This document shows, piece by piece, positions 9,681 through 18,765 of a stretch of DNA of 24,204 nt. Positions within the stretch are counted from its first letter, which is position 1. The number at the start of each line of letters is the position of its first letter. The translations under genes and the position numbers were made by a program. The notes beneath the pieces were generated by a model. The model searched no databases. It was given only the letters and a program-made list of their open reading frames with translations, and had not been told where the DNA came from. The stretch spans positions 1-24,204 of the forward strand of contig CAJNOQ010002468.1 of the NCBI GenBank assembly GCA_905250885.1. Reading direction: 5' to 3'. This DNA is from Didymodactylos carnosus. Its lineage: Eukaryota; Rotifera; Eurotatoria; Philodinida; Philodinidae.

Positions 9681-10623
9681 GTGCTCTATCGGAATGTCAT
9701 ATTTTTGCATTCTTTACTAAACACCTGGGAAAATAAGGAGGGCCATTATTTACGTTACTTTCACATCTGTTCTTCATATCGTTTATTACATTGTGAACTA
9801 AATAATATCAGAAGAATATCAGTGAGCAACGGTTATCCCTCGTCAATTGTTAATGCATTAATTTGGATGAAACTTTCTAAGTGGTATTGCCTTCCTCCCA
9901 CTACATCAAAAAGCAGTACAGACATCAAGAAAAAGAAAATATTTATCCAAATTCCATTTGTTCAGAGTTTTTAGTAATAGTTTCAGCCGTGATTTAAAAA
10001 GTTCGCCCAACATATCAAGCCAAACATCGGGTTACTAATTATTCCTAAACCTCCTAGATCTGTTCAGGCATTAATCAATGTAAAAGGCAAGATAGCAAAC
10101 TTTTCATTATTGGATATAGTTTATGACACCCCGTATGCTGATTGTGATGCATGATATACAAGCAAAACCATTTGACAAACGCGCCGTTGTTTTTGGAAAC
10201 ATTGTCTTTCGCAAAATCATCCATTTTCATCAAACACTCTATTTTCTCATGATATTGGCACTACTACTGGTCATTTATCTTTATCCCGCATCATGACTAA
10301 CAATGGTACTCAACAAATTGAAACTTCGAGAAAAGGGAGAGTTAGACCAGAGATAAATGCCAAACTAAGGCATCAGCTGGCATTAAAGAGCAGATATCTC
10401 AAATGAATACGTCAAAAGAGTATACTGATCTAAAATTAGATTCTGTAAAAAGCTCTGCTGTTCAGAAACTGGAGACTCTATCGATTGGAATGGTTGGTGT
10501 GTGATACATAGGGATTCAATAGAATCTCTCTATATCATTGCAAATAATCCTAGCCTAAACAATACTGTTAGATCTGTTCCTTTGATTGTCTATCCAGACG
10601 GACTCTCTCGGATAAAAAAGTAG
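9681..10623 (+). pseudogene. Penelope-like retroelement, 3' part, decayed
   Basis: One reading frame, interrupted only by in-frame stops, runs 9681-10406, followed by a +1 shift to 10429-10623. Its order matches the C-terminal half of Penelope-like elements. First comes the reverse transcriptase thumb (HICSSYRLLHCELNNIRR, then NGYPSSIV), then a KKKIFIQIPF segment. Next is the linker IIPKPPRSVQALINVKGKIA, then LLDIVYDTPYADCDA, which resembles the VVY.I.C..C lead-in of the GIY-YIG endonuclease. After a stop, YTSKTI-stop-QTRR corresponds to the YIGKT.RQ helix, and the shifted frame gives DWNGWCVIH, IESLYI and NPSLN-RSVPL, the usual end of these proteins. Stops at 9972-9980, 9987, 10152 and 10173 and the frameshift show it is dead. 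Such elements copy RNA into DNA using the terminal endonuclease. The catalytic palm is not visible. Assignment is from family patterns and I regard it as likely. Confidence 0.65.
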
Positions 10624-11780
10624 GATCCTGGTGGTCAAGCTGAACAAAAACAATAGAGAAACTTACAATTATGTTTACTACAATTTGACTTTTGTTCTCT
10701 GTCTATTTCTTTTATGAATGTTCTCTATTTTCAGTCGAAATTTTTTACATATATTGTTACAGTAGTGTAGTTGTACTTTTACAAAATTTTAGTTGTACAT
10801 TTCTCTTGAACATGCCTTTAAGAAGAGACCGAAGCGTAGAGTGTATTATTTAAAAAAAAATACTTAGTTTACTTTATTCAGTTAAAATTATCAGAATTAT
10901 GTATAGAAAGAAGAGAGAAAACAGATGAAAGAATAAGATAGAGACGTTACTCGATGACGTTACTTCGAGTGAGTAGCATCCATAACTAAACGAACGATTA
11001 GCAATAGAGACAGAGAAAGGATGGGATAAATCCATCGCCCGTCTATACATAGTAAAATAACAACAGTAAAAAGAAAGAAAAATAACTGTTGTCTTGTCAC
11101 TAAACCGACTGATTTATACAGAAAGAAACAGTTATTAGTTTTCGGTTTTTTACTGACATTTGTTGCTGCTTTCTAACTTTGTTCATTAAAATGATGAAAA
11201 CAAACAGACTCTATGACGTGGAACAGCTGCAGTCCATATATTTCAGATCCCAAAACATATAGAGCTGAATTCTTGACTTTCCAGAACGATGCGGAATTTG
11301 AAATGACACTTAACCACTTTAAGTGATACTTAACAACTTAAACACTTAAAGTGACACTTAACTCGGAGGTGTACACACTTAAAGTGAGGTTTTTCCCCCT
11401 TGCTCTAACGTCTTCTAATAACATGGATATCGTTCAACGTTACCTTTCACTTTCATAAACAATGCTGCATTTGTTTTTTGTTATTGTGGCATAACCATGA
11501 CAGGCAATGATTTCAAATTGTGGTGCACTAATCGGTATCTCTTCCACTGGAAAGAAAATCTGAAAAAACTTCAAAGCAAATCAAAAAGTGTTACCTATTT
11601 CACAGTTATCCGTATATAACGTCTAATTACAAAACAAAAGCGCAACTGTGAAAATCGCTGGCAAAAATTGCATTCAGACGGGTAACAGATAGAGAAAGAA
11701 TATCTAGTATACTCTGATCATCACACGAAATTTTGAATGCTCTAAATTTCTTTTAGCGTATAACATAAGCAAACTCTCAA
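10624..11780. other. Gene-free stretch with small repeats
   Basis: AT-rich, without supportable genes. A diverged inverted repeat pairs about 11056-11086 (ACAGTAAAAAG..AATAACTGTT) with 11130-11164. A cluster of CACTTAA words is annotated separately. The 3' end of the Penelope-like relic probably extends into the first part, but nothing marks its end. Confidence 0.35.
11307..11386. repeat. Cluster of CACTTAA palindromic words
   Basis: Within 80 bases there are three 11-base near-palindromes (CACTTTAAGTG at 11315-11325, CACTTAAAGTG at 11343-11353 and 11376-11386) and two half copies CACTTAA (11307-11313, 11355-11361). The word resembles the binding core of NK2-class homeodomains (TTAAGTG), but this is only a resemblance; it may equally be a degenerate short repeat. 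Confidence 0.45.
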
Positions 11781-11783
11781 GAA

Positions 11784-13127
11784 AGAACCTTTCGAGGTGA
11801 TAAATCGCTTTTTGACTCAGACTATTTTCATCATCTAGGCCATAGTGAGCAGTGAAAAAGCCCAAGTTGGTTCGGATTGAGCTGATAATTTCCTGGTAGA
11901 TAATAATTCGTCAGCAGCCGGTAACGAGCTAAATAATTTACTCTTTCTTTGGTCGTCCTAGTTATCGGTCCCCAAAAATGCATCTTAATTACTCACGAAA
12001 AAGAAAATTCCGTATCATCATCCATCAGGAAAGAGTGAACGTCGAAGAGGGCGGGACGAAGAAGCAATACACATCCTGGATACTTTCAAATGGTGGTCAA
12101 TGTTTGTTTCAAGTTCAGTAATTAAGATGCATGTCTGGAGACCGATAACTAGGACGACCAAAAAAAGAGTAAATTATTTAGCTCATTACCGGCCGCTGAT
12201 GAAGTGCCTAGCCTAGATTGTGTGTGAGAAAAATTCTAAAGACTACGTGAATACATGTAAACTTGTCCAACTACTGTTCGATCGAGTCTCTCGACAACTC
12301 CTTCATGTCTCACGTTCAGGAAGACACGATGGCTTGGCAGCTGTTCGATGTTTTCGACACTATTTTGACAATTAGTTCATACCCGCACAAATACGAGACA
12401 ACATTCGACCATAGCACACCAGAGTGTAGAAGATCCTGACAATCCGATATTGATACTGACTATGAGGGAAAAGGTCTGAAAACGCCAGTTTTCGAAAACT
12501 TCTCACTTTCTTATATGAAACGGGTCATCGAATATTATGATGACACTAATGAAAGACCGGGAAAAGAAAACACACTTGAAAGAACGTAAAACATCAGTTC
12601 AAAGGAATCCTGTATCATGTTTTGTCGATTTTTGCTCTATCTTATCACTTACTCAAGAAAAATAAGGAAGCGAAAATTCCGTATCATCCATCAGGGAAGA
12701 GTGAACGAACTCAAACTTTTGTCATATATAGGCAAGGAGGACATACGTCCATACTCAGATATTTTTTTATTTTTTTTATATTAGCTCGATCGGAGCTTCA
12801 ATCACAAAGCGCCAATTTAACGAAAAAAATTTGAAACTTTTATATTTCGAAGAGCCAATGAGTGTTAATACAACTCCAACTTTCGGATCATTACGGCCAC
12901 TATGATTATTATCTACAATGAAAATATCACCTCAATCAGATTTCTTTTGATCGACAAATCAAAGACTAACCGGCAAAATTGAATTGTTTGGAAAAAACTT
13001 GAAAATTTTTCAGTTCCACTGGAAAGCACCATGGATCCAAACGAACTTGGGCTTTTTCACTGCTCACTATGGCCTACATGATGAAAATAGTCTGAGTCAA
13101 AAGCGATTTATCACCTCGAAAGGTTCT
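11784..13127. repeat. Nested inverted-repeat element
   Basis: The outer arms are 11784-11877 and 13035-13127, about 90% complementary (core GGCCATAGTGAGCAGTGAAA and its complement). An inner pair lies close to the left arm: 11911-11993 and 12116-12200, sharing GAGCTAAATAATTTACTCTT and GGTCGTCCTAGTTATCGGTC. In addition, ATTCCGTATCATCCATCAGG is repeated in direct orientation at about 12005 and 12678. The span encloses a transposase-like relic (12305-12589). The right edge coincides with the truncated end of the receptor pseudogene. I read it as a composite of decayed DNA transposons; no target duplication was found. Confidence 0.6.
12305..12589 (+). pseudogene. Transposase-like coding relic
   Basis: From an ATG at 12305, one frame reads for 94 codons with a single in-frame TGA at 12437. 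The reading is protein-like: SHVQEDTMAWQLFDVFDTI, an acidic DIDTDYEGKG stretch, then FENFSLSYMKRVIEYYDDTN. The last part recalls the start of a DNA-binding segment in some animal transposon proteins, which fits its place inside inverted repeats. A second frame (12591-12834) may continue it after a shift. I cannot name the superfamily, and no catalytic triad is visible. It could instead be a fragment of another decayed gene. Confidence 0.35.
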
Positions 13128-13128
13128 C

Positions 13129-13813
13129 TCGTAAACAATCTCGCATCCCTCCAGATTCTGTAAAAGTGCCTGTTCTAAACGGATGACGCCTTGGATAAGA
13201 AATTAAACCAATCGCATATGGTATAAATTCGCAAAAAAAATTATTAAATCGTAGTGTATCATTTGGATAGATGATATCGCATTTTTCAACATCTCGATAA
13301 GTTTCTAGTACGAATGTTATTAATAAAACAATTGTATAATTACAAAATGGGAATATTAAATCACAGGCACTCATAATATAACGTAAGTAAACAGAAATGT
13401 ATGTTTTTGATGAAATATAAACGGCTTTATAATAAGAAGTATACGCTCAATCGCTATTTGTGCGGTTAAGTTTTGATTCATGAAAGTTGGTACATAATCG
13501 AAATAAAGATATATACGACAAAGAACAGTACCAGGTTTGGGTTCACCTGCATAGTGTTTATAGTAATATAGATGTAGTGGTGACTGAAGTAACGTTGTTA
13601 TTGCACCGATAAAGCCATTCAAAAAAAGACAATGATTATTAATATGTAGTACTGTTTCCGCTCGCATACAATAAGATATAAATAAGTAGCATTAAATATC
13701 ATACCAGGTATAAGTGTAATACAACTCAATATAAAAAGTATTTTGTATAGCGGTGGAAGATATAAATCAAGTTCGTTGTTTACACTACATGATGACAAAT
13801 TTTGATTAGACAT
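13129..13813 (-). pseudogene. Seven-helix receptor pseudogene
   Basis: Reading from an ATG at 13813, frame one gives a short N-terminus with a possible glycosylation site (SNQNLSS) and transmembrane helix 1 (YKILFILSCITLIPGMIF). The frame shifts near 13640-13665 to one holding helix 2 (NNHCLFLNGFIGAITTLL), a conserved Cys before helix 3, and IERILLIIKP, which sits where rhodopsin-class receptors have DRY or ERH. Near 13370 a second shift leads to helix 4 (LIFPFCNYTIVLLITFVL), an extracellular loop with Cys, and helix 5 (FIPYAIGLI). Helices 6 and 7 are missing; sequence then runs into the inverted repeat at 13127. Two frameshifts plus truncation make it a pseudogene. The NNH..L and IER.LLI patterns remind me of the expanded receptor family of bdelloid rotifers (inference). 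Ligand unknown. Confidence 0.6.
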
Positions 13814-14054
13814 TTTCCAATTGATCAACTTATATTTTTCGATAGGTTTAGTTTAAAATACTATAATGAAATATTTTTCCGCTTGTATTTCTGACAGAAT
13901 AAAGTTTATTGATCAACTATGAATAAATCGAAGAACTGTCTGTCGTCTTTTAAGGTGCCAAGAATACGACTTGCGAGTAAGATTTTCTTTTGCCTTTTTT
14001 TACATCATTTGATAGACCTTGAGCTGCTGATCACGAAAAACAACGTTTTACTTT

Positions 14055-14461
14055 ATGCAAATACTTTTTTCAGGTCGAAAAATACGAAAAATTCGAAGGA
14101 TGGCGTTTTTTCAAAAAACACATCCTTTCCAAAATATGTCTTATATTTTGCTTCGTGTTTTTCTTGAGCTTCTGAGAATATCTTTTCGGATTCAGCATCA
14201 AAAACTAAGTATGGAAAAGTTGTTAAATCAACTCCAACCCCAATAGTCTTTCGATGATGGCGCTCCGAATCACGCCGAGTGTGATGCGTATAGGCCAATT
14301 TTGTAAATCTATCCAGTTTTTCTATGTAAACGATAAAGGTAAATATTTTATCTCATTCGACTCATCATACCACCAGTCACAAAAGTACGATCCGTTTTTT
14401 TTCTTTTCTTTTTGTGTCGAGAAAAATCGTTTATACCGACACCATGTGAGCAAGAGGAAGG
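14055..14461 (-). CDS. Unrecognised spliced protein fragment
   Basis: Two open stretches join in frame across a small GT-AG intron. The upstream exon (14371-14461, preceded by TGA at 14462-14464) ends with ..KKTDRTFVTG; the downstream exon (14055-14321) begins EKLDRFTKLAYTHHTRRDSE and reads through IGVGVDLTTFPYLVFDAESE and KIFSEAQEKHEAKYKTYFGK to a TAA at 14055. The joined reading is about 119 residues, charged and soluble, with a basic first quarter and a C-terminal hydrophobic FEFFVFF run. No signal peptide or membrane segment is seen. No in-frame ATG exists, so a 5' exon must lie further up or the gene is truncated. I do not recognise a family. The intron fit makes a real gene more likely than a chance frame. 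Confidence 0.45.
14322..14370 (-). other. Probable 49-base GT-AG intron
   Basis: On the minus strand it begins GTATGA and ends TTTACATAG. Removing it joins two open frames in phase 1 (G|AA codon), while each alone meets stops. The length is typical of tiny introns in rotifers and some other invertebrates. Confidence 0.5.
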
Positions 14462-14654
14462 TCATTTTTAAATAAAATACTTATTTTTTACTCAAATCAA
14501 GTGAAAATTTGTTCACATAGGTAAAAACTGATGGCAAATCGAATGAGCAGACCTTTGAGATCTCTAGAGGATCTTCAAAGGGTCTCTGGAAAACCTTTCC
14601 TTAAAAAATCACAATAGAACTATATGTGTTAATAACATATTTGTTTCTTTGAGA

Positions 14655-15015
14655 TAATACCAGTTTCAGTAGAACCGCAACCTAGGTACTTTCATGGTAA
14701 AAGCAATAGAAATACTATCGTTGGCTATGCTGAACAGACCGCCTTTTAATAGTAGTATCCAAAAATGTTCGTGTTCGCAGTATCGATTAGAAAGGAATCA
14801 CACAGCATTTTGTAGAGTTTCGAAAGAACTTTCTTTTGATATATAACGTAGACCACAATTTAGGTTTTTTCATGGTGCGAAAGTTGAAACACTATCGTTG
14901 GCTATGCTGAAAAGGTCATTTTTAACAGTAATATGGCAAAAACGTGGGTGTTGGCGGTGTACATAAGAATTGAGCAACACACAGTTTTGTTCGCTGTTTA
15001 GAGCTGCATCGGATG
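14655..15015. repeat. Diverged tandem duplication, period 177
   Basis: About 14665-14835 is repeated at about 14850-15015. The best-kept word ACTATCGTTGGCTATGCTGAA starts at 14714 and at 14891, giving a period of 177 bases; TTTCATGG, TTTAA.AGTA and the CACACAG.TTTTGT words follow in the same order. Identity is roughly 70-75% by eye. Non-coding. Confidence 0.65.
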
Positions 15016-15273
15016 GTATATATGAGCTTCCTTCAAACTTGTTGTGTTCTGAGAAAATTACGAAAAAACTCCTCGGAATGAGCTCGCGGAGTTATTGTTC
15101 AAAGTTGATCGACTTTCTGACAGATATGAGGTTCGAAGTGGAACCAAGGGTGTAGGACCCCATAAAATGGTATGTTCTTTCATTCTAGATACCTTTCGAG
15201 GAGATCTGAAATGGGGCCGATCCTTGTTCTTATTGCACCCCGTCCTTTTCGCTAGCTTCAGGCAATAGAGATT

Positions 15274-15489
15274 TCAGGGGTGTCTTGTGTAATTTATATC
15301 GACGAAAATGTCTGTTTGTGAGTTGGTCGCGTTTTGAAAGTTTCTCAATAGTTTGCCGAATAAGAAACGGTAAGGCACAAGATGTACCCTGGAGCCATCG
15401 TTGAGGCGACGGAGGGAATGGCGAGCGTCGTGAATATATTTTTTGAAAAGCGTATCATATGAGAAGTTGAAATAATATTTATCATGAAA
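15274..15489 (-). CDS. Weak open frame, possible exon
   Basis: A 71-codon minus-strand frame with no start codon, in a patch more GC-rich than its surroundings. It contains YDTLFKKYIHDARHSLRRLN and VPYRFLFGKLLRNFQNATN. Its upstream limit is a TAG after a short A/T stretch, which could be an acceptor. No family recognised; a second frame is also open through half of it. Treat as a candidate only. Confidence 0.2.
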   Translation of the reverse strand, partial: FHDKYYFNFSYDTLFKKYIHDARHSLRRLNDGSRVHLVPYRFLFGKLLRNFQNATNSQTDIFVDINYTRHP

Positions 15490-15779
15490 CTAATTTCTTC
15501 AATGGTTATTTTATTTCTTAACGGAAAACAGGTGTTGTTTTTAAAATAGTTTTCATGTATTCAGCCCTTCTTTTTTCATATTAGTCAAATAAAATGGAAT
15601 AGATTTCGCTCTTGTGCACTCAACACTGTCATAAAAGAGAAAAAAAGAAGGATTTTTCAGGTCTTTCAAGCTCCCTCCTTCATCCCATAGTCACTGGAGT
15701 AACCGAACTACCTTGCACAAAGGACAGGGCGCTTGGTCGGTCTGCCCTTACCATAGGCATATTGTGAGGACCGGTATTG

Positions 15780-15850
15780 TATTGTACAAAAGTGGAAAAT
15801 TCAAAATAAATTTTCCACTTTCATTTTGAAAATTCATTTTGAATTTTCCA
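15780..15850. repeat. GTGGAAAATT hairpin
   Basis: GTGGAAAATT and AATTTTCCAC pair around a short loop, followed by a second palindrome from TTTTGAAAATTCATTTTGAA. These short hairpins lie just outside the left arm of the larger inverted repeat at 15866-16813 and may belong to it. Confidence 0.55.
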
Positions 15851-15865
15851 ATTTTTTGTAGAAAA

Positions 15866-16813
15866 GTCATTTTGAAATGAAGTTTTCTCTGTGACGATGA
15901 AGCCAAAACTCACAACAAATTAGTGGATTGAATTCCTCATCATCTGATTCACAAGAAAATGTAGTTCTTATCCGGTCAGGTACAGAAGCCTGCGGAGAAC
16001 TATTTTTGAAACCGAAAACACAATTTTTTCGTTTTTGCCAGTTTTGTGTCTCATTTTTTATTGAAAGGAGCTATTGTAGACGGACGCGACTGCTATTTTT
16101 GAACTCTACGCATGTGAAAGCATATGAATCAGTCGAATACCCAATCTGTAATTTTTCCTTCCCGAGTTATAACCAATTTAAGTAGAGTGCATATAACACT
16201 GGTTTGGGCAGGTTAGAATGATAGAAGTCCGTAGTAATTCAGCTAATTAGTGCCGAACTCACCAGGCTATCGGCAATGTTTCATGTCCGAATCAAGAATC
16301 AGAACTGGTTCACAAACAAGCCCACAATCCGAAGTTTTCACTATTTTATATGTATTCTTATCTTCGTTTTCATTTCTTTCCTGCGTTGTTTAGCTACACA
16401 TATGTATGAGAAAAAGAAAGAACAGATAAGATATGATACTAAAGGTTGACATATAATTAGATCCTTGAGCCTTCACATAAATTGTCACAGTTCTTATAAA
16501 ACATATAAATGAAGTGAGTACTCATTATCTACTTGATTGATATATTACACACACGTAGCTTTTTATAAGTTTCAAAAGAGAAGGAAAACAGTGATCGATA
16601 ATGATAGCGGTCAAGTTATCCTCTGTTTTAAAGATGCTCTTTACTCGTGCTCATACAAAAACAAATAGAAAAATAGATTTATTGTTACCACAGTGTATGT
16701 TTGTACTCATCGTCTCGGTTATCTGGAATCAGATGATGAGGAATTCAGTCCACTAATTTGTTGTGACTTTTGGCTTTATCTTCATACAGAAAAGTTCATT
16801 TCAAAATGACGTT
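15866..16813. repeat. Inverted repeat with 90-base arms
   Basis: Arms at 15866-15952 and 16718-16813 share CATTTTGAAATGAA and, further in, CACAACAAATTAGTGGA.TGAATTCCTCATCATCTGATTC in opposite orientation, about 88% alike. The 760-base interior holds an 85-codon plus-strand frame (15928-16185) that begins within the arm and shows no domain, plus AT-rich DNA. It resembles a non-autonomous element with long terminal inverted repeats; I found no convincing target duplication. Confidence 0.65.
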
Positions 16814-17076
16814 CTGTTTTGCATTTTTATACAATTTTACTATGAGCGTGGCACAATACATAAGCACTCTGAAATTTTGATCCAAGAGAGCTTTTAGTTC
16901 CTCGTGGTCTCTAGTTTATATTTTGAAAGTTTCGTCCCATCAGCTTTAATACTTTTTGAAAAACTCTGCTTTCAAAAACACGATGAAATGCGTAAAAACG
17001 CCATCTTTCTTTCGTCGACGTTTAAAAAAAATAATAAATGTGATAAATATGATAATTTGCATCTGTTGTTACTAAC
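16814..17076. other. Short AT-rich spacer
   Basis: Between the inverted repeat and the GTTAC palindrome I see only a domain-free short frame. Confidence 0.3.
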
Positions 17077-17116
17077 TACTAGTAACAAGTAACAATTTTG
17101 TTACTTGTTACTAGTA
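17077..17116. repeat. Perfect 40-base GTTAC palindrome
   Basis: TACTAGTAACAAGTAACAA is followed by TT and its exact complement, a perfect 19-base-arm palindrome. The unit TGTTACTAGTAACAAGTAACA also occurs once at 23010-23030 inside another hairpin, so it is a dispersed repeat. The flanking AGCCAGCCCT at 17131-17140 could be a hAT-like end. Confidence 0.75.
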
Positions 17117-17348
17117 ACAGTAATGCTAAACAGCCAGCCCTATGTACAACTCAGTGTACAACTAAAAAATGTTCGTTTCCATTACAAAACACTGTTAAAC
17201 ACTGACATAATTATTTCTTTCATACAATTACTAATAACTTCTAAATAGAGTAAAAGTTTCCATTACACAAAACGGAATACCGAACACCTGGCGTTCACCA
17301 TATATATAATTCTATCTATGGGTGTTCAACTGGTTTGACAAATTACAC
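17117..17348. other. Short gene-free spacer
   Basis: TGTACAACT occurs twice in direct orientation (17144 and 17156). Otherwise nothing recognised. Confidence 0.3.
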
Positions 17349-17894
17349 GTTTATTTATCATGCATTATAAGAGCTGAAAAAGTCGACTTTTTTTTCGCCA
17401 GACGGATTGAGCTGAAATTTTGGGTAACGAATAACGACTATTAGTTAAACGTTTTCTGAAAGTTTTATCAATGACGTCTCAACGGTTGCGAAGATAATTA
17501 CTTTTATAGAAGGCGCTAAGTGAGTAACGTTTATTCGCTGTTGAACAAAAGTGATTGTTTCAAAGAAACGACAACGTCTGTCCGGAGTATTCATGATTTA
17601 AGCTGTTTTAGAACATGTTTGCCGAGTGTTCCAGGTTTTCTGAGTAGCTGTAGTCCTCTTCTGTTGCTTGATTACGGAACAGAAATCCTATCAAATGGCA
17701 ATACTAAGTGATAAAAAAAAGAGAAGAAAATATAATTGAACTATAGAGATCAAATGTACCGCTTTCAGTCTTCTGCTCTTTGAAAGCGGGCTGGCAGTAT
17801 CACACCTAAACATAACGAAGATATATACTTTTTATTGCCATCGTTGATAGGTGTATGAGGATTTATATGTGTAAGATTCTCGAATACAAATCGT

Positions 17895-18545
17895 GTACAA
17901 ATTTTATTTCGGTAGAGTACAAGTGTACAAGATTGTTGATAAGCTCTTAATCAGTTTCGTATAAGCCTGTCAAAATGTATCAACTTGATCGAAGAGTAAC
18001 TGAACGTTTCAGAATATATTCCGATCGGTCGTTACTCCGCTCCTTAGGTCGGTATAGGTACGATATGACATAATTTAGCACTGTTTTATACGTAACTGTC
18101 TTATTTCTAATTGCATAAATATATAACTACTTCTGTATGTTTATAGAACTTTATTCCTCTTTATAGAAAAGACCAAACTTTCTATTTTAATCTATGCGTT
18201 AATTTATGTCCATATAAAATTCATTCTTTTCTTACTTTCTTGTCTTTTACATCTATCTATGTAGATCTAAAATAAAACTGACTATCCCTTTCTGATTTTT
18301 ATGCTGGTTTCAAGTACCCAAGTTGCACTCTGTGCCGAGCTATATTTTAGAAAAAGATTCTTTCTCAGATAAATTTTATGTGCCAAATAAGGAAAAAGAA
18401 GCAAATTTTATTCCGATAGATTACAAGCATACAAGGTTGTTGATAAGCTCTTGATCATTTTCGTACAAGCCTGTCAAAATGTATCGATTAGATCGAAGAC
18501 TAATTATTTCCTATTTGCTTCAGAACATCTTGAACCATATTCCAA
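17895..18545. repeat. Direct repeat inside palindrome spacer
   Basis: About 17897-18020 recurs at about 18401-18545 in the same orientation, sharing GTTGATAAGCTCTT.ATCA, TTTCGTA.AAGCCTGTCAAA and ATGTATC. Identity is about 80% by eye. Period near 505 bases. Confidence 0.65.
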
Positions 18546-18765
18546 CAATGAAAATTTGGACGTATGTTCATACTGACTACACTGAATATTCGACGAAAAT
18601 AGTATTTTTTCTGATGTTGTGTACTCCATTTGATGGTTGATTTGCTCATTTTTCTTTATTTCGCACATAAAGTTTATCTGAGAAAGTATCTTTTCTAAAA
18701 TATAGCTCGGCACAGAGTACAACTTGAGTGCTTGAAACTGGCATAAAAAGCAGAGACGGATAAAA
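18285..18765. repeat. Inverted repeat inside palindrome spacer
   Basis: Bases 18285-18398 pair with 18650-18765: GTGCCGAGCTATATTTTAGA on one side and its complement TCTAAAATATAGCTCGGCAC on the other, with TTTCTCAGATAAA also shared. About 85% identical. The 72-codon minus-strand frame 18504-18722 lies across it and has no domain. Confidence 0.7.

Noticed and set aside
17520..17711. Identical 63-codon frames at 17520-17711 (+) and 19600-19791 (-)
   Set aside because: They start at GTG and lie in the near-identical palindrome arms, so their similarity is that of the repeat and not evidence of protein selection.
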